Of a stretch of 5,917 bases of DNA, positions 1 to 5,418 are shown piece after piece. Numbering within the stretch: the first letter of the stretch is position 1; the number at the start of each line of letters is the position of its first letter. The stretch lies in assembly GCA_022798155.1 (NCBI GenBank), contig JAAWLY010000136.1, positions 1 through 5,917 on the forward strand, given 5' to 3'. Origin of the DNA: Lawsonibacter sp. (GTDB taxonomy: Bacteria; Bacillota; Clostridia; Oscillospirales; Oscillospiraceae). A model generated the notes under the pieces. That model ran no database searches, was not told the origin of the DNA, and saw only the letters and a list, made by a program, of their open reading frames with translations. Both the position numbers and the translations under genes were made by a program.

Positions 1-755
1 AGCAGCTTCCGGTGGTCCCGGTTGTTCAGCCGCAGGGACATCACCGGCATCAGCCGGTTGAACACCCGGCACTGGATCCCCTTTTGAATCAGGGTCTCGT
101 TGTAGTCCCGGGGGAGGGTGAACATACAACCAAAGTCGTCGTAGAGCACCCGGACCTCCACCCCCTGGGCGGCCTTCCGCTCCAGAACGGCCAGGATGCT
201 GTCCCAAAAGATGCCGGGCTCCAGGATGAAATACTCCAGAAAGATATATTTTTCCGCCTTTTCCAGCTCCTCCAGCATTTTAGGGAAGGCCTTGTCCCCC
301 AGAGGAAAGTACTCCGTCTCGGTGTTGGTATAGGCGGGACAGGCGGCCCGGCGCTCCAGATAGCTGGCCTGTCCGGCGGCGTCGCCCCCCAGGGGGAGGA
401 GGTCGTCGGCTTTGAAATCTTCTTGCAGAGCCTGGGCAGACTTGTCCAAAATGCTCTGCATCCGCCGCTGGGTCCGCTTGGGGACGTAGCCGCCTCCCAC
501 CAGCAGGTAGAAGATACCGCCAAAGACGGGGAAGGGCAGAATCATCAGCAGCCATGCGATTTTATACCCCGGATCCATCCGGCTGCCCACAATGGCAAAG
601 GCGGCCATGACGCTCATGGCGATGCAGCACCAGTAGAAGAGTTCGGTGTACTCCGAGAAGATGGAGATCATCACGAAGAGGGTGGCCAGCTGAGCCAGCA
701 AAGCCAGCGACACCAGCACAGAGCGGTGAAAGAGGAGATACAGCAGCTTTTTCAT
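1..755 (-). CDS. cls: Cardiolipin synthase, N-terminal part (cut by left window edge)
   Basis: Membrane enzyme expected to condense two phosphatidylglycerols into cardiolipin plus glycerol (phospholipase D superfamily). The minus-strand frame is open from ATG at 755 to the edge, 251 whole codons. Three hydrophobic stretches are visible, about residues 12-33, 39-56 and 65-86. The third (KIAWLLMILPFPVFGGIFYLL, split here as KIAWLLMILP then FPVFGGIFYLL) is the typical PLDc_N signature. After it come a basic stretch and a soluble catalytic region with YIFLEYFI and VRVLYDDFG, as in bacterial Cls. The last visible residues, HRKL (H248, K250), are the start of the first HxK(x4)D catalytic motif; its Asp and the whole second motif lie outside. 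Family members run about 480-510 aa, so roughly half is seen. The SD at 759-770 contains GGTGATCC, complementary to the 16S 3' end. It sits 39 bp after the phosphoesterase gene on the same strand, probably one transcript. The family assignment is strong; substrate choice is inferred from the family. Confidence 0.93.
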   Translation of the reverse strand, partial: MKKLLYLLFHRSVLVSLALLAQLATLFVMISIFSEYTELFYWCCIAMSVMAAFAIVGSRMDPGYKIAWLLMILPFPVFGGIFYLLVGGGYVPKRTQRRMQSILDKSAQALQEDFKADDLLPLGGDAAGQASYLERRAACPAYTNTETEYFPLGDKAFPKMLEELEKAEKYIFLEYFILEPGIFWDSILAVLERKAAQGVEVRVLYDDFGCMFTLPRDYNETLIQKGIQCRVFNRLMPVMSLRLNNRDHRKL

Positions 756-794
756 AGGGGATCACCTTCTTTACCGGGAAAGCTGCGGGTGGGA

Positions 795-1250
795 TCAGGC
801 ACGGCACAGGGAGCAGGAAATAATCCCGTCCCGAATCTCAATCAGTCCATAACTGGACCGGGCGGGACCGGGATTCATCATCCACAGCCCGTCCTCCAGC
901 TGCTGGCACACCGGAGTGTGTGTGTGGCCGAAGAGGAGGATATCCGCCCCCGCGGCACGGGCGTCGCGGATGGCCGCGTCGTAGCCGCTCTTCACCCCCC
1001 AGCGGTGGCCGTGGGAGAGGAGGATGGATTTCCCCTCCAGGGTGATTTGCTTCTTCAGCGGAAGGGTAGTCCAGCCGTCGCAGTTGCCGGGGACCAGGCA
1101 GAAGGGCAGCCTGGGATAGTGCATGGCTACCTCTTCAGCGTCGTCCACCATGTCTCCCAGGTGGATGACCTGCTGGGGGCTGTGGCGGTCGATGGCGGCG
1201 TACATCCCGGACAGAGAGCGGTGGGAATCGGAAAAAACCAAACTAATCAA
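795..1250 (-). CDS. YfcE/MJ0936-family metallophosphoesterase (phosphodiesterase), TTG start
   Basis: A complete 151-aa cytoplasmic calcineurin-like phosphoesterase. All metal-binding blocks are present in order: DSH (D8, H10), GDMVD (D33), GNCD (N56), SHGH (H80, H82) and GHTH (H109, H111), followed by NPG at 126-128, as in YfcE and MJ0936, which hydrolyse phosphodiester model substrates and need two divalent metals. The physiological substrate is unknown for most of the family. Length is slightly under the usual 155-185 aa. The start is TTG: an in-frame TGA lies three codons upstream and the first internal ATG is residue 16, inside the fold and past the DSH motif. AAGGTGA (minus strand, 1257-1263) precedes the TTG by 6 nt. 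It is followed by cls after 39 bp on the same strand and is divergent from the small-gene trio. The gene name yfcE is only approximate here, so no symbol is given. Confidence 0.93.
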   Translation of the reverse strand: MISLVFSDSHRSLSGMYAAIDRHSPQQVIHLGDMVDDAEEVAMHYPRLPFCLVPGNCDGWTTLPLKKQITLEGKSILLSHGHRWGVKSGYDAAIRDARAAGADILLFGHTHTPVCQQLEDGLWMMNPGPARSSYGLIEIRDGIISCSLCRA

Positions 1251-1256
1251 AGAGTG

Positions 1257-1263
1257 TCACCTT
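1257..1263 (-). promoter_or_regulatory. Shine-Dalgarno site fixing the TTG start of the phosphoesterase
   Basis: AAGGTGA on the minus strand, 6 nt before TTG at 1250. The same bases include the in-frame TGA (1257-1259) that blocks any longer version, so the TTG is the only plausible start. Confidence 0.7.
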
Positions 1264-1275
1264 GCCCTTTCCTCG

Positions 1276-1283
1276 CATATACT
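1276..1283 (+). promoter_or_regulatory. Candidate -10 element upstream of the small-gene trio
   Basis: The 63-bp region between the divergent genes contains CATATACT. TATACT (1278-1283) matches the sigma-A -10 consensus at 5 of 6 positions, but the sequence 17 bp upstream (TGTCAC, 1255-1260) is a poor -35. The full octamer also fits the CATAnnnT form of -10 used by mother-cell sporulation sigma factors (SigE/SigK type), with a CACC about 14 bp upstream, slightly too close for SigK. Position, about 30 bp before the ATG at 1314, is right for a promoter. No convincing minus-strand promoter for the phosphoesterase was found in the same gap. Confidence 0.3.
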
Positions 1284-1313
1284 GAGGTAGTTACACAGTG
1301 GGAGGGATGAACC

Positions 1314-1553
1314 ATGGAAATGTCGAAAGAGAACCGGGAGGCCATTGCCCGACTGGCCCGGTCCAGCGACGCGCAGAAGCTGCGTGAGCTGCTCCAGCGG
1401 CAGAGCGGACAGGTAAAGCAGGCGGCCCAGGCCGCGGCAGCGGGGGACCCGGCCCAGCTGACGGCTATGATGAATCAGCTGATGCACAGCAAAGAGGGGG
1501 CCGAACTGATGAAACGTATCGGCAGCCAGGCCAAGCAGGCGGGGCTGGAGTAG
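1314..1553 (+). CDS. Small all-helical protein of unknown function (79 aa), first gene of trio
   Basis: Start ATG at 1314 has GGAGGG at 1301-1306, 7 nt upstream. The product is 79 aa, rich in Ala, Gln, Lys, Arg and Leu, with no Cys, Phe, Tyr or Trp, no signal peptide and no membrane segment, so a soluble, helical cytoplasmic protein is predicted. It seems to hold two related helical units about 42 residues apart: residues 16-30 (RSSDAQKLRELLQRQ) and 58-72 (HSKEGAELMKRIGSQ) align at S17/S59, D19/E61, L23/L65, L27/I69 and Q30/Q72. Between them is an Ala-rich stretch ending AAAAGDPAQL. I have a weak memory of similar small proteins ('SPEG..L' helices) in gut Clostridia genomes but cannot name a family. 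It is first of three same-strand small genes. Its stop codon TAG lies inside the 5' arm of the palindromic element that follows. Function unknown. Confidence 0.8.
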   Translation: MEMSKENREAIARLARSSDAQKLRELLQRQSGQVKQAAQAAAAGDPAQLTAMMNQLMHSKEGAELMKRIGSQAKQAGLE

Positions 1554-1615
1554 GGGCGGCCTTTGGCCGTCCGGTCCCAGCATTTTTCCCGCAGGCGGCC
1601 ACAGGCCGCCCCTAC
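1550..1615. repeat. Nested palindromic intergenic element (66 bp)
   Basis: The termini GTAGGGGCGGCC (1550-1561) and GGCCGCCCCTAC (1604-1615) are perfect 12-bp inverted repeats. Pairing continues inward with few mismatches to about 1573/1592. Each arm can also fold on itself: CGGCC-TTT-GGCCG on the left (1557-1569) and a perfect 7-bp stem GGCGGCC-ACA-GGCCGCC on the right (1594-1610). This looks like a short REP- or MITE-like intergenic repeat; I recall GTAGGGGCGG-type palindromes being common in Oscillospiraceae genomes, but only one copy is in this window. It begins within the last codons of the 79-aa gene and supplies that gene's stop. It lacks a terminal T run, though a T5 (1583-1587) follows the left hairpin, so it could reduce read-through to the next gene. 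Confidence 0.75.
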
Positions 1616-1650
1616 GGAAATGAAATAGCAGAACGTGTGGGGGGATTTCC

Positions 1651-2028
1651 GTGGCGGACTTTGAGGAACAACTAAATTCCATCCTGGGCAACCAGGAGGC
1701 CATGAGCCAGATCATGTCGCTAGCTCGATCTCTGTCCGGGCCGCCCGCCGGTGAGGAACAGGAGGAAGCCCCGCCGCCCCAGGAGAAACCCGACCTGTCC
1801 GCCCTGCTGGGCCAGATGGACCCAAAAATGCTCCAGCTGGGGATGGATGTGCTCCGGGAGACGCGCAGCGCCGATGACCGAAGCGCCGCCCTGCTCAACG
1901 CCCTGCGCCCCTTCCTGCGGGAGGAGCGGCAGGCCCGGCTGGACCGGGCCCTGCAGATCGTCCGGATGACCCGGGTGATCCGGGCTGTGCTGAATGGCCT
2001 GGGGGGAGAGGAGGGGGAGCGTGTATAA
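1651..2028 (+). CDS. Helical protein of unknown function (125 aa), second gene of trio
   Basis: Start GTG at 1651, with a G-rich SD (GGGGGGAT, about 1639-1645) 5-6 nt upstream; there is no better start. Three parts are visible: an N-terminal amphipathic helix (residues 1-30, MADFEEQLNSIL through SLARSLSG), an acidic and proline-rich linker (31-48, with EEQEE and APPPQ), and a helical C-terminal domain (49-119) containing DPKMLQLGMDVL, then ALLNALRPFLREERQARLDRAL and a basic, hydrophobic tail helix (VRMTRVIRAVL). No signal peptide, Cys or membrane segment. The LRPFLREER(x)xRLDRA stretch is the most distinctive part and I recall it vaguely from hypothetical proteins of Clostridia; no function is known to me. 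It follows the palindromic element and overlaps the next gene by 8 nt (GTGTATAA), implying translational coupling. Confidence 0.82.
   Translation: MADFEEQLNSILGNQEAMSQIMSLARSLSGPPAGEEQEEAPPPQEKPDLSALLGQMDPKMLQLGMDVLRETRSADDRSAALLNALRPFLREERQARLDRALQIVRMTRVIRAVLNGLGGEEGERV
2009..2014 (+). promoter_or_regulatory. Shine-Dalgarno site fixing the GTG start of the third small gene
   Basis: AGGAGG, 6 nt before GTG at 2021. The alternative ATG at 1994 in the same frame has no SD (it is preceded by GGGCTGTGCTGA) and would overlap the upstream gene by 35 nt, so GTG at 2021 is preferred. Confidence 0.75.
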
Positions 2029-2311
2029 CCGTTACATTACGGAGGACGTCTCCTACGCCCCAGTGGAGCAGGCGCCCGCCCCCAGAGCGGCCGGAGGAAA
2101 GCCTGCCTTCCATCTGCCGGAGTTTCTGTCCGGCGGGGGACTGACGAAGGAGCGGCTGTCCGGCCTGCTGAAAACCCTCCGCCTGGACAGCCTGGACAGC
2201 GGCGATGTCCTGCTGCTGCTCATTTTGCTGTATCTGCTGGTGGAAGGGGAGGACATAGACCTGGTGATTGCCCTGGGCCTTGTGCTGTTCATGGGGCTGG
2301 GGGAGAACTAG
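2021..2311 (+). CDS. Small protein with hydrophobic C terminus (96 aa), third gene of trio
   Basis: Start GTG at 2021, chosen for its strong SD, giving 96 aa. The N-terminal half is polar and likely disordered (YNRYITEDVSYAPVEQ, then a Pro/Ala stretch). A middle helix (residues 41-56) follows, then a very hydrophobic C terminus: SGDVLLLLILLYLLVEG (60-76), a short acidic turn EDID (77-80) and LVIALGLVLFMGLGEN (81-96). The two segments are each about 12-15 residues, short for two full membrane spans. They could form a membrane hairpin, one interrupted span or a buried helical pair. No signal peptide. It is translationally coupled to the 125-aa gene (8-nt overlap), so the two probably work together, with this one a candidate membrane anchor. 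Its stop TAG shares the CTAG at 2308-2311 with the stop of the convergent gene. Function unknown. Confidence 0.8.
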   Translation: MYNRYITEDVSYAPVEQAPAPRAAGGKPAFHLPEFLSGGGLTKERLSGLLKTLRLDSLDSGDVLLLLILLYLLVEGEDIDLVIALGLVLFMGLGEN

Positions 2312-3096
2312 GCCATCTCGTGAAGTGTTTCGCCGTCAGGCAGGGCAAAGGAAGCGTCGCTGGGGCAGGGGGACTGAATGGGGGAGTAGGCGGTCATACG
2401 ATAGACCAGCCGGCCATCCTCCTCCGTCTCGGCGGAGATGAGAAGGCCGCTGTCCACGCTGATCCAGAAGCGCTGGAGGCTCTGGCTTCGGCGCACCTCT
2501 ACCAGAATGCAGGGCAATTCTCCCCGCAACTCGTAGCCGGCGGAGGTGATATCGTCCGGCTCCAGCTCCAGAACGGTCTCATAGGTAGGGATGTGCTGGG
2601 CCAGGTCGGCGGACTTCCGGTCCGCCGGGGCGCTCTGGTATTGGTGGTTCCCCTCATACCAGTAGTATAGCTGCTCCTGTCCGGACAGGTCGTGGCGCAC
2701 TACGCCGGAAGGAAGGGTCTGGCGGCTGTGGGTCCAGCCTCCGTCGGCCCACACCTGGACCTGGGTGGAGGAGGAGCCCTCCTCCCAGAAGGTCTCCACC
2801 GTCAGCTCCCGGTAGTAGCTGGCGGGGCGGGCCAGGGTGGCCACCACCCCGGTGACCGTTTCGGGGGTAACCTCCACCCGCTGATAGACCTGGCCCGACG
2901 GCTGGGGGGATGAGCTGTCGCCGCTGCCGGCGCTGGAGGAGGGGAGGACCACCTGGGGGGTATTCAGGGCAAAGAGGTTGAGGCTGAAGCTGGTGAACAT
3001 GGCCCCTACAATCAGCGCCACAATGGCCACGGCGATCATCAGCCGGTTTTTTTGCTCCAAAGGATCACCCCGCAGTACATTATCCCCCAAATTCAT
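2308..3096 (-). CDS. Membrane-anchored extracytoplasmic protein, possibly LolA-like, coupled to wecB
   Basis: A 262-aa product if started at ATG 3096. It has a short cytoplasmic N terminus, one strong hydrophobic anchor (residues 19-43, LMIAVAIVALIVGAMF onward), a Ser/Pro/Gly linker (about 51-67) and a soluble beta-rich domain facing outward. That domain, with YRELTVETFW, VQVWADGGWT, LYYWYEGNHQY, ELRGELPCILVEV, RFWISVDSGLLISAE and a C-terminal FALPDGETL, is laid out like LolA/RseB-fold proteins (the group that includes clostridial GerS). This is a judgement from pattern, not a confirmed homology. There is no lipobox Cys after the anchor. The start is uncertain: ATG 3096 overlaps wecB by 17 nt but lacks a good SD; TTG 3060 follows GGGGTGATCC closely; ATG 3039 would start inside the anchor. 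The frame is open further up to 3171 but only within wecB. It is last in the tagO-wecB unit, so probably acts in envelope polymer biology. Confidence 0.82.
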   Translation of the reverse strand: MNLGDNVLRGDPLEQKNRLMIAVAIVALIVGAMFTSFSLNLFALNTPQVVLPSSSAGSGDSSSPQPSGQVYQRVEVTPETVTGVVATLARPASYYRELTVETFWEEGSSSTQVQVWADGGWTHSRQTLPSGVVRHDLSGQEQLYYWYEGNHQYQSAPADRKSADLAQHIPTYETVLELEPDDITSAGYELRGELPCILVEVRRSQSLQRFWISVDSGLLISAETEEDGRLVYRMTAYSPIQSPCPSDASFALPDGETLHEMA

Positions 3097-4231
3097 CGGG
3101 GGGAGTATCCCGCAGGCCGAAGTGCCAGGCGATGGCGTCGGCGATGCGGGCGCAGGCCCTGCCGTCCCCATAAGGGTTGACAGTGTGGGCCATTTTGTCG
3201 TATTCCCCGGAGCCGCTAATCAGGCCGGACGCCATGTCCACAATCTCGTCGTAGCCCACCCCAGCCAGCTTCACCGTTCCGGCCGCCACCGCCTCGGGCC
3301 GCTCCGTCTCCCGGCGCAGGACAAGCACCGGCTTGCCCAGGGCGGGGGCCTCCTCCTGAAGGCCGCCGGAATCGGTCATCACCAGATAACACCGGGCCAT
3401 CAGGTTGTGCATCTCCTCCACGTCCAGGGGCGGGATGAGGTGGACGTTGGGGATGCCGTCCAAGTGCCGGTGGGCGCACTCCTGCACCACCGGGCTGAGG
3501 TGGACGGGGTAGACGATCTCCAAAAACTTGTCATAGGTTCCCGCAAGGAAGGCCAGGGCAGACATGATGTCCTCCATGGGCTGGCCGTAGTTCTCCCGTC
3601 GGTGGCAGGTGACCAGAATGACGTCCTTTTTCTCATAGTCCAGCCGGTTCAGGATGTCCTGGGAAAAGGTGTAGTCCTTCCGCACAGTGGTCCGCAGGGC
3701 GTCGATCACCGTATTGCCGGTGACAAACAGCCCCTTTGTGATGCCCTCCGCCTCCAGGTTGCGGCGGTTGGCCGCCGTGGGGCAAAAGTGTAGCTCCGCC
3801 AGCCGCCCCACCATGGAGCGGTTCATCTCCTCCGGGAAGGGGGAATAGCGGTCCCATGTGCGCAGACCGGCCTCCACATGGCCCACGGCAATCTGCTGGT
3901 AGAACGCCGCCAGGGCCCCGGCGAAGGTGGTGGAGGTGTCCCCGTGGACCAGCACCAGGTCGGGCCGCACCTGTTTGAACACCTTCTCCAGCCCCAGCAG
4001 GCACTTGGCGGTGATGGTGGACAGGGTCTGCCGGGGCTCCATCACGTCCAGGTCGAAGTCGGGGCGCAGCTGAAAGATATCCAGGACGCTGTCCAGCATC
4101 TCCCGGTGCTGGGCGGTGACGCAGCACAGCGCGTCAAACTCGGGCCGCCGTGAAAGCTCCAGGGCCAGCGGGGCCATCTTAATGGCCTCGGGCCGGGTGC
4201 CGAAGACGGTCATAACCTTGATTTTATTCAT
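3080..4231 (-). CDS. wecB: UDP-N-acetylglucosamine 2-epimerase (non-hydrolysing)
   Basis: Cytoplasmic enzyme interconverting UDP-GlcNAc and UDP-ManNAc; called WecB in enterobacteria and MnaA in Firmicutes. The 383-aa length is normal for the family. Signatures in order: GTRPEAIK (11-18), QHREML (41-46), HGDTSTT (96-102), HVEAGLRT (118-125), PEEMNR (133-138), GNTVIDA (172-178), CHRREN (209-214) and TDSGGLQEEAP (286-296). By comparison with E. coli WecB the catalytic acidic residues correspond to D98, E120 and E134, and the essential His to H210; all are present. The QHR and HVEAGLRT blocks belong to the allosteric UDP-GlcNAc site region of bacterial non-hydrolysing enzymes. Start ATG 4231 has AAGGAG 8 nt upstream and overlaps the transferase gene by 8 nt (ATGAATAA). 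Beside a TagO-type transferase, the UDP-ManNAc most likely feeds a teichoic acid linkage unit or another ManNAc-containing glycan; no TagA-type ManNAc transferase is in the window. Confidence 0.97.
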   Translation of the reverse strand: MNKIKVMTVFGTRPEAIKMAPLALELSRRPEFDALCCVTAQHREMLDSVLDIFQLRPDFDLDVMEPRQTLSTITAKCLLGLEKVFKQVRPDLVLVHGDTSTTFAGALAAFYQQIAVGHVEAGLRTWDRYSPFPEEMNRSMVGRLAELHFCPTAANRRNLEAEGITKGLFVTGNTVIDALRTTVRKDYTFSQDILNRLDYEKKDVILVTCHRRENYGQPMEDIMSALAFLAGTYDKFLEIVYPVHLSPVVQECAHRHLDGIPNVHLIPPLDVEEMHNLMARCYLVMTDSGGLQEEAPALGKPVLVLRRETERPEAVAAGTVKLAGVGYDEIVDMASGLISGSGEYDKMAHTVNPYGDGRACARIADAIAWHFGLRDTPPDEFGG

Positions 4232-5324
4232 AGGGGTACTCCTTTTTACGCTTCTCTTGGGGCGGCTGATGGGGCGGAGTGCTGCTGTTGTGGTCTAAAT
4301 ACAGCTTTCCGGCCACCCCGCCGGCGGCGCACAAGGCCAGCAGGAACAGCATGGCCCGCACCACGCCGATGGTGGTGAGCACTACAGCGGACAGGCCCAG
4401 GATGGCGCTGATGATGTAGAGCACCGCCACCGCCTGCTTTTGGGAGAAGCCCATGTCGATGAGCCGGTGGTGGATATGGCCCCGGTCGGGGGACATGGGG
4501 GACTGGCCGTGGGACACCCGGCGGAGGATGGCGAAGCAGGTGTCGAAGATGGGCAGGCCCAGCATCAGGAAGGGGGCGGCAAAGGAGATGATGGTGTAGA
4601 ACTTAAACAGCCCCTGGATGGACACCACCGCCAGGATAAAACCCAGGAAGGTGGAGCCGGTGTCGCCCATGAAGATTTTGGCGGGGTTCAGATTGTAAGG
4701 CAAAAACCCGATACAGGCCCCGGCCAGAGCGGCCATGAGCAGGGCTACGTCGGGCTCGGCCACAATGAGGGCGATGACCAGCAGGGTCATGGAGCTGATG
4801 GTGGACACCCCACAGGCCAGGCCGTCCAGGCCGTCGATGAGGTTCACTGCGTTGGTGATGCCCACGATCCACAGCACGGTGATGGGGATGGCCAGACTGC
4901 CCAGCTCCCAGAAGAGCTCGCTGCTGAAAATGTTGGGGTTGGACAGAAACTCAATGCGGTTGCCCGCCAGCACGGCGATTAGGGCGGCCAGAATCTGAAC
5001 GATGAACTTGGGTAGGGCGGGCAGGGCGAAGATATCGTCAAAGATGCCCAAAATCACGATGACCACCCCGCCCAGCAGCATCCCGCGCAGCTCCTGGGTA
5101 AGGGGCAGGAAGATGAGCACGCTGAGGATAAAGCCGAAGAAGATGGCCAGGCCGCCCATGCGGGGGATAGGGTGGTCGTGCATCCGCCGGGCGTCCTTGG
5201 GAACGTCCACCGCCCCCACCCGGAAAGCCAGGGAGCGGACTACAGGGGTGGAAATCAGGGCTACCAGGGCGGCGGTGAGCAGGGCGGCCAGCGCCAGCCC
5301 GACGGAGGTAAGTTGAATTGGCAT
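4224..5324 (-). CDS. tagO: UDP-GlcNAc:undecaprenyl-phosphate GlcNAc-1-phosphate transferase (TagO/WecA family)
   Basis: Polytopic membrane enzyme that moves GlcNAc-1-P from UDP-GlcNAc to undecaprenyl phosphate, the first step for wall teichoic acid and related polymers. 366 aa, about 10-11 hydrophobic segments. Conserved cytoplasmic blocks are all present: DVPKDARRMHDHPIPRMGG (40-58), the Mg-binding DD pair in GIFDDIFALP (D96, D97), NAVNLIDGLDG (158-168), NPAKIFMGDTGS (213-224), PIFDT (258-262) and the HIHH cluster (283-286) in SPDRGHIHHRL. HIHH and the DVP..MHDHP segment favour the WecA/TagO branch over MraY. The C-terminal tail is basic and polar (QPPQEKRKKEYPYE), presumably cytoplasmic. 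Start ATG 5324 is preceded by AGAGGA about 9 nt upstream. It is first gene of the three-gene unit, 94 bp downstream of trpS; wecB overlaps its stop. The symbol is by family and context; wecA would be equally defensible. Confidence 0.95.
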   Translation of the reverse strand: MPIQLTSVGLALAALLTAALVALISTPVVRSLAFRVGAVDVPKDARRMHDHPIPRMGGLAIFFGFILSVLIFLPLTQELRGMLLGGVVIVILGIFDDIFALPALPKFIVQILAALIAVLAGNRIEFLSNPNIFSSELFWELGSLAIPITVLWIVGITNAVNLIDGLDGLACGVSTISSMTLLVIALIVAEPDVALLMAALAGACIGFLPYNLNPAKIFMGDTGSTFLGFILAVVSIQGLFKFYTIISFAAPFLMLGLPIFDTCFAILRRVSHGQSPMSPDRGHIHHRLIDMGFSQKQAVAVLYIISAILGLSAVVLTTIGVVRAMLFLLALCAAGGVAGKLYLDHNSSTPPHQPPQEKRKKEYPYE

Positions 5325-5370
5325 GATAGTGTTTCCTCTTTTGTCTATGGGGTTTCCGTATTGTTTGCCG

Positions 5371-5376
5371 TGTCAA
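5371..5376 (-). promoter_or_regulatory. Perfect -35-like TTGACA upstream of tagO
   Basis: TTGACA on the minus strand, about 47 nt before the tagO ATG, in the only sizeable gap upstream of the envelope unit. At the optimal 17-bp spacing the -10 position reads ACCCCA, which is poor; CATAGA is found only at about 21 bp spacing. So the hexamer is real, but a functional sigma-A promoter is not assured. Confidence 0.3.
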
Positions 5377-5384
5377 TAGGGGAA

Positions 5385-5403
5385 AGGGCAGAGTTTCGGC
5401 CCT
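5385..5403 (-). terminator. Weak hairpin after trpS, possible terminator
   Basis: Reading the minus strand after the trpS stop, AGGGC (5403-5399) can pair with GCCCT (5389-5385) across a 9-nt loop, followed by TTTCCCC. The stem is short and the T run only three bases, so termination would be partial at best. It is the only candidate separating trpS from the tagO unit. Confidence 0.25.
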
Positions 5404-5418
5404 GGGTGGCGCGGCGTT

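Noticed and set aside
12..1310. A 432-codon open frame on the plus strand across cls and the phosphoesterase gene
   Set aside because: It is antisense to two genes with clear family motifs, and its translation is His/Gln/Gly/Val-rich with no domain. Long antisense frames are expected in GC-rich DNA with third-position GC bias.
1550..1615. The palindromic element as a standard intrinsic terminator
   Set aside because: The outer and right-hand stems are followed by CCTACGG or GGAAATG rather than a T run. Only a T5 some 10 nt after the left hairpin is present, so at most weak termination.
1257..1898. A 213-codon minus-strand open frame opposite the small-gene trio
   Set aside because: Its translation is Ser/Arg/Gly/Pro-rich and crosses the palindromic element, with no SD. 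The plus-strand genes have SD sites, coupling and ordered helical sequence.
1994..2020. Longer start (ATG 1994) for the 96-aa small protein
   Set aside because: No SD precedes it, and it would enlarge the overlap with the 125-aa gene. GTG at 2021 has AGGAGG at ideal spacing.
3097..3171. N-terminal extension of the membrane-anchored protein to 3171
   Set aside because: The extra 25 residues are low-complexity Pro/Ala/Ser/Gly encoded opposite-phase inside the conserved C-terminal wecB coding sequence, so they are probably shadow coding.
2978..3793. A 271-codon plus-strand open frame opposite wecB
   Set aside because: It is antisense to the highly conserved epimerase and shows no recognisable protein features; the same holds for the plus frame at 4440-4982 opposite tagO.
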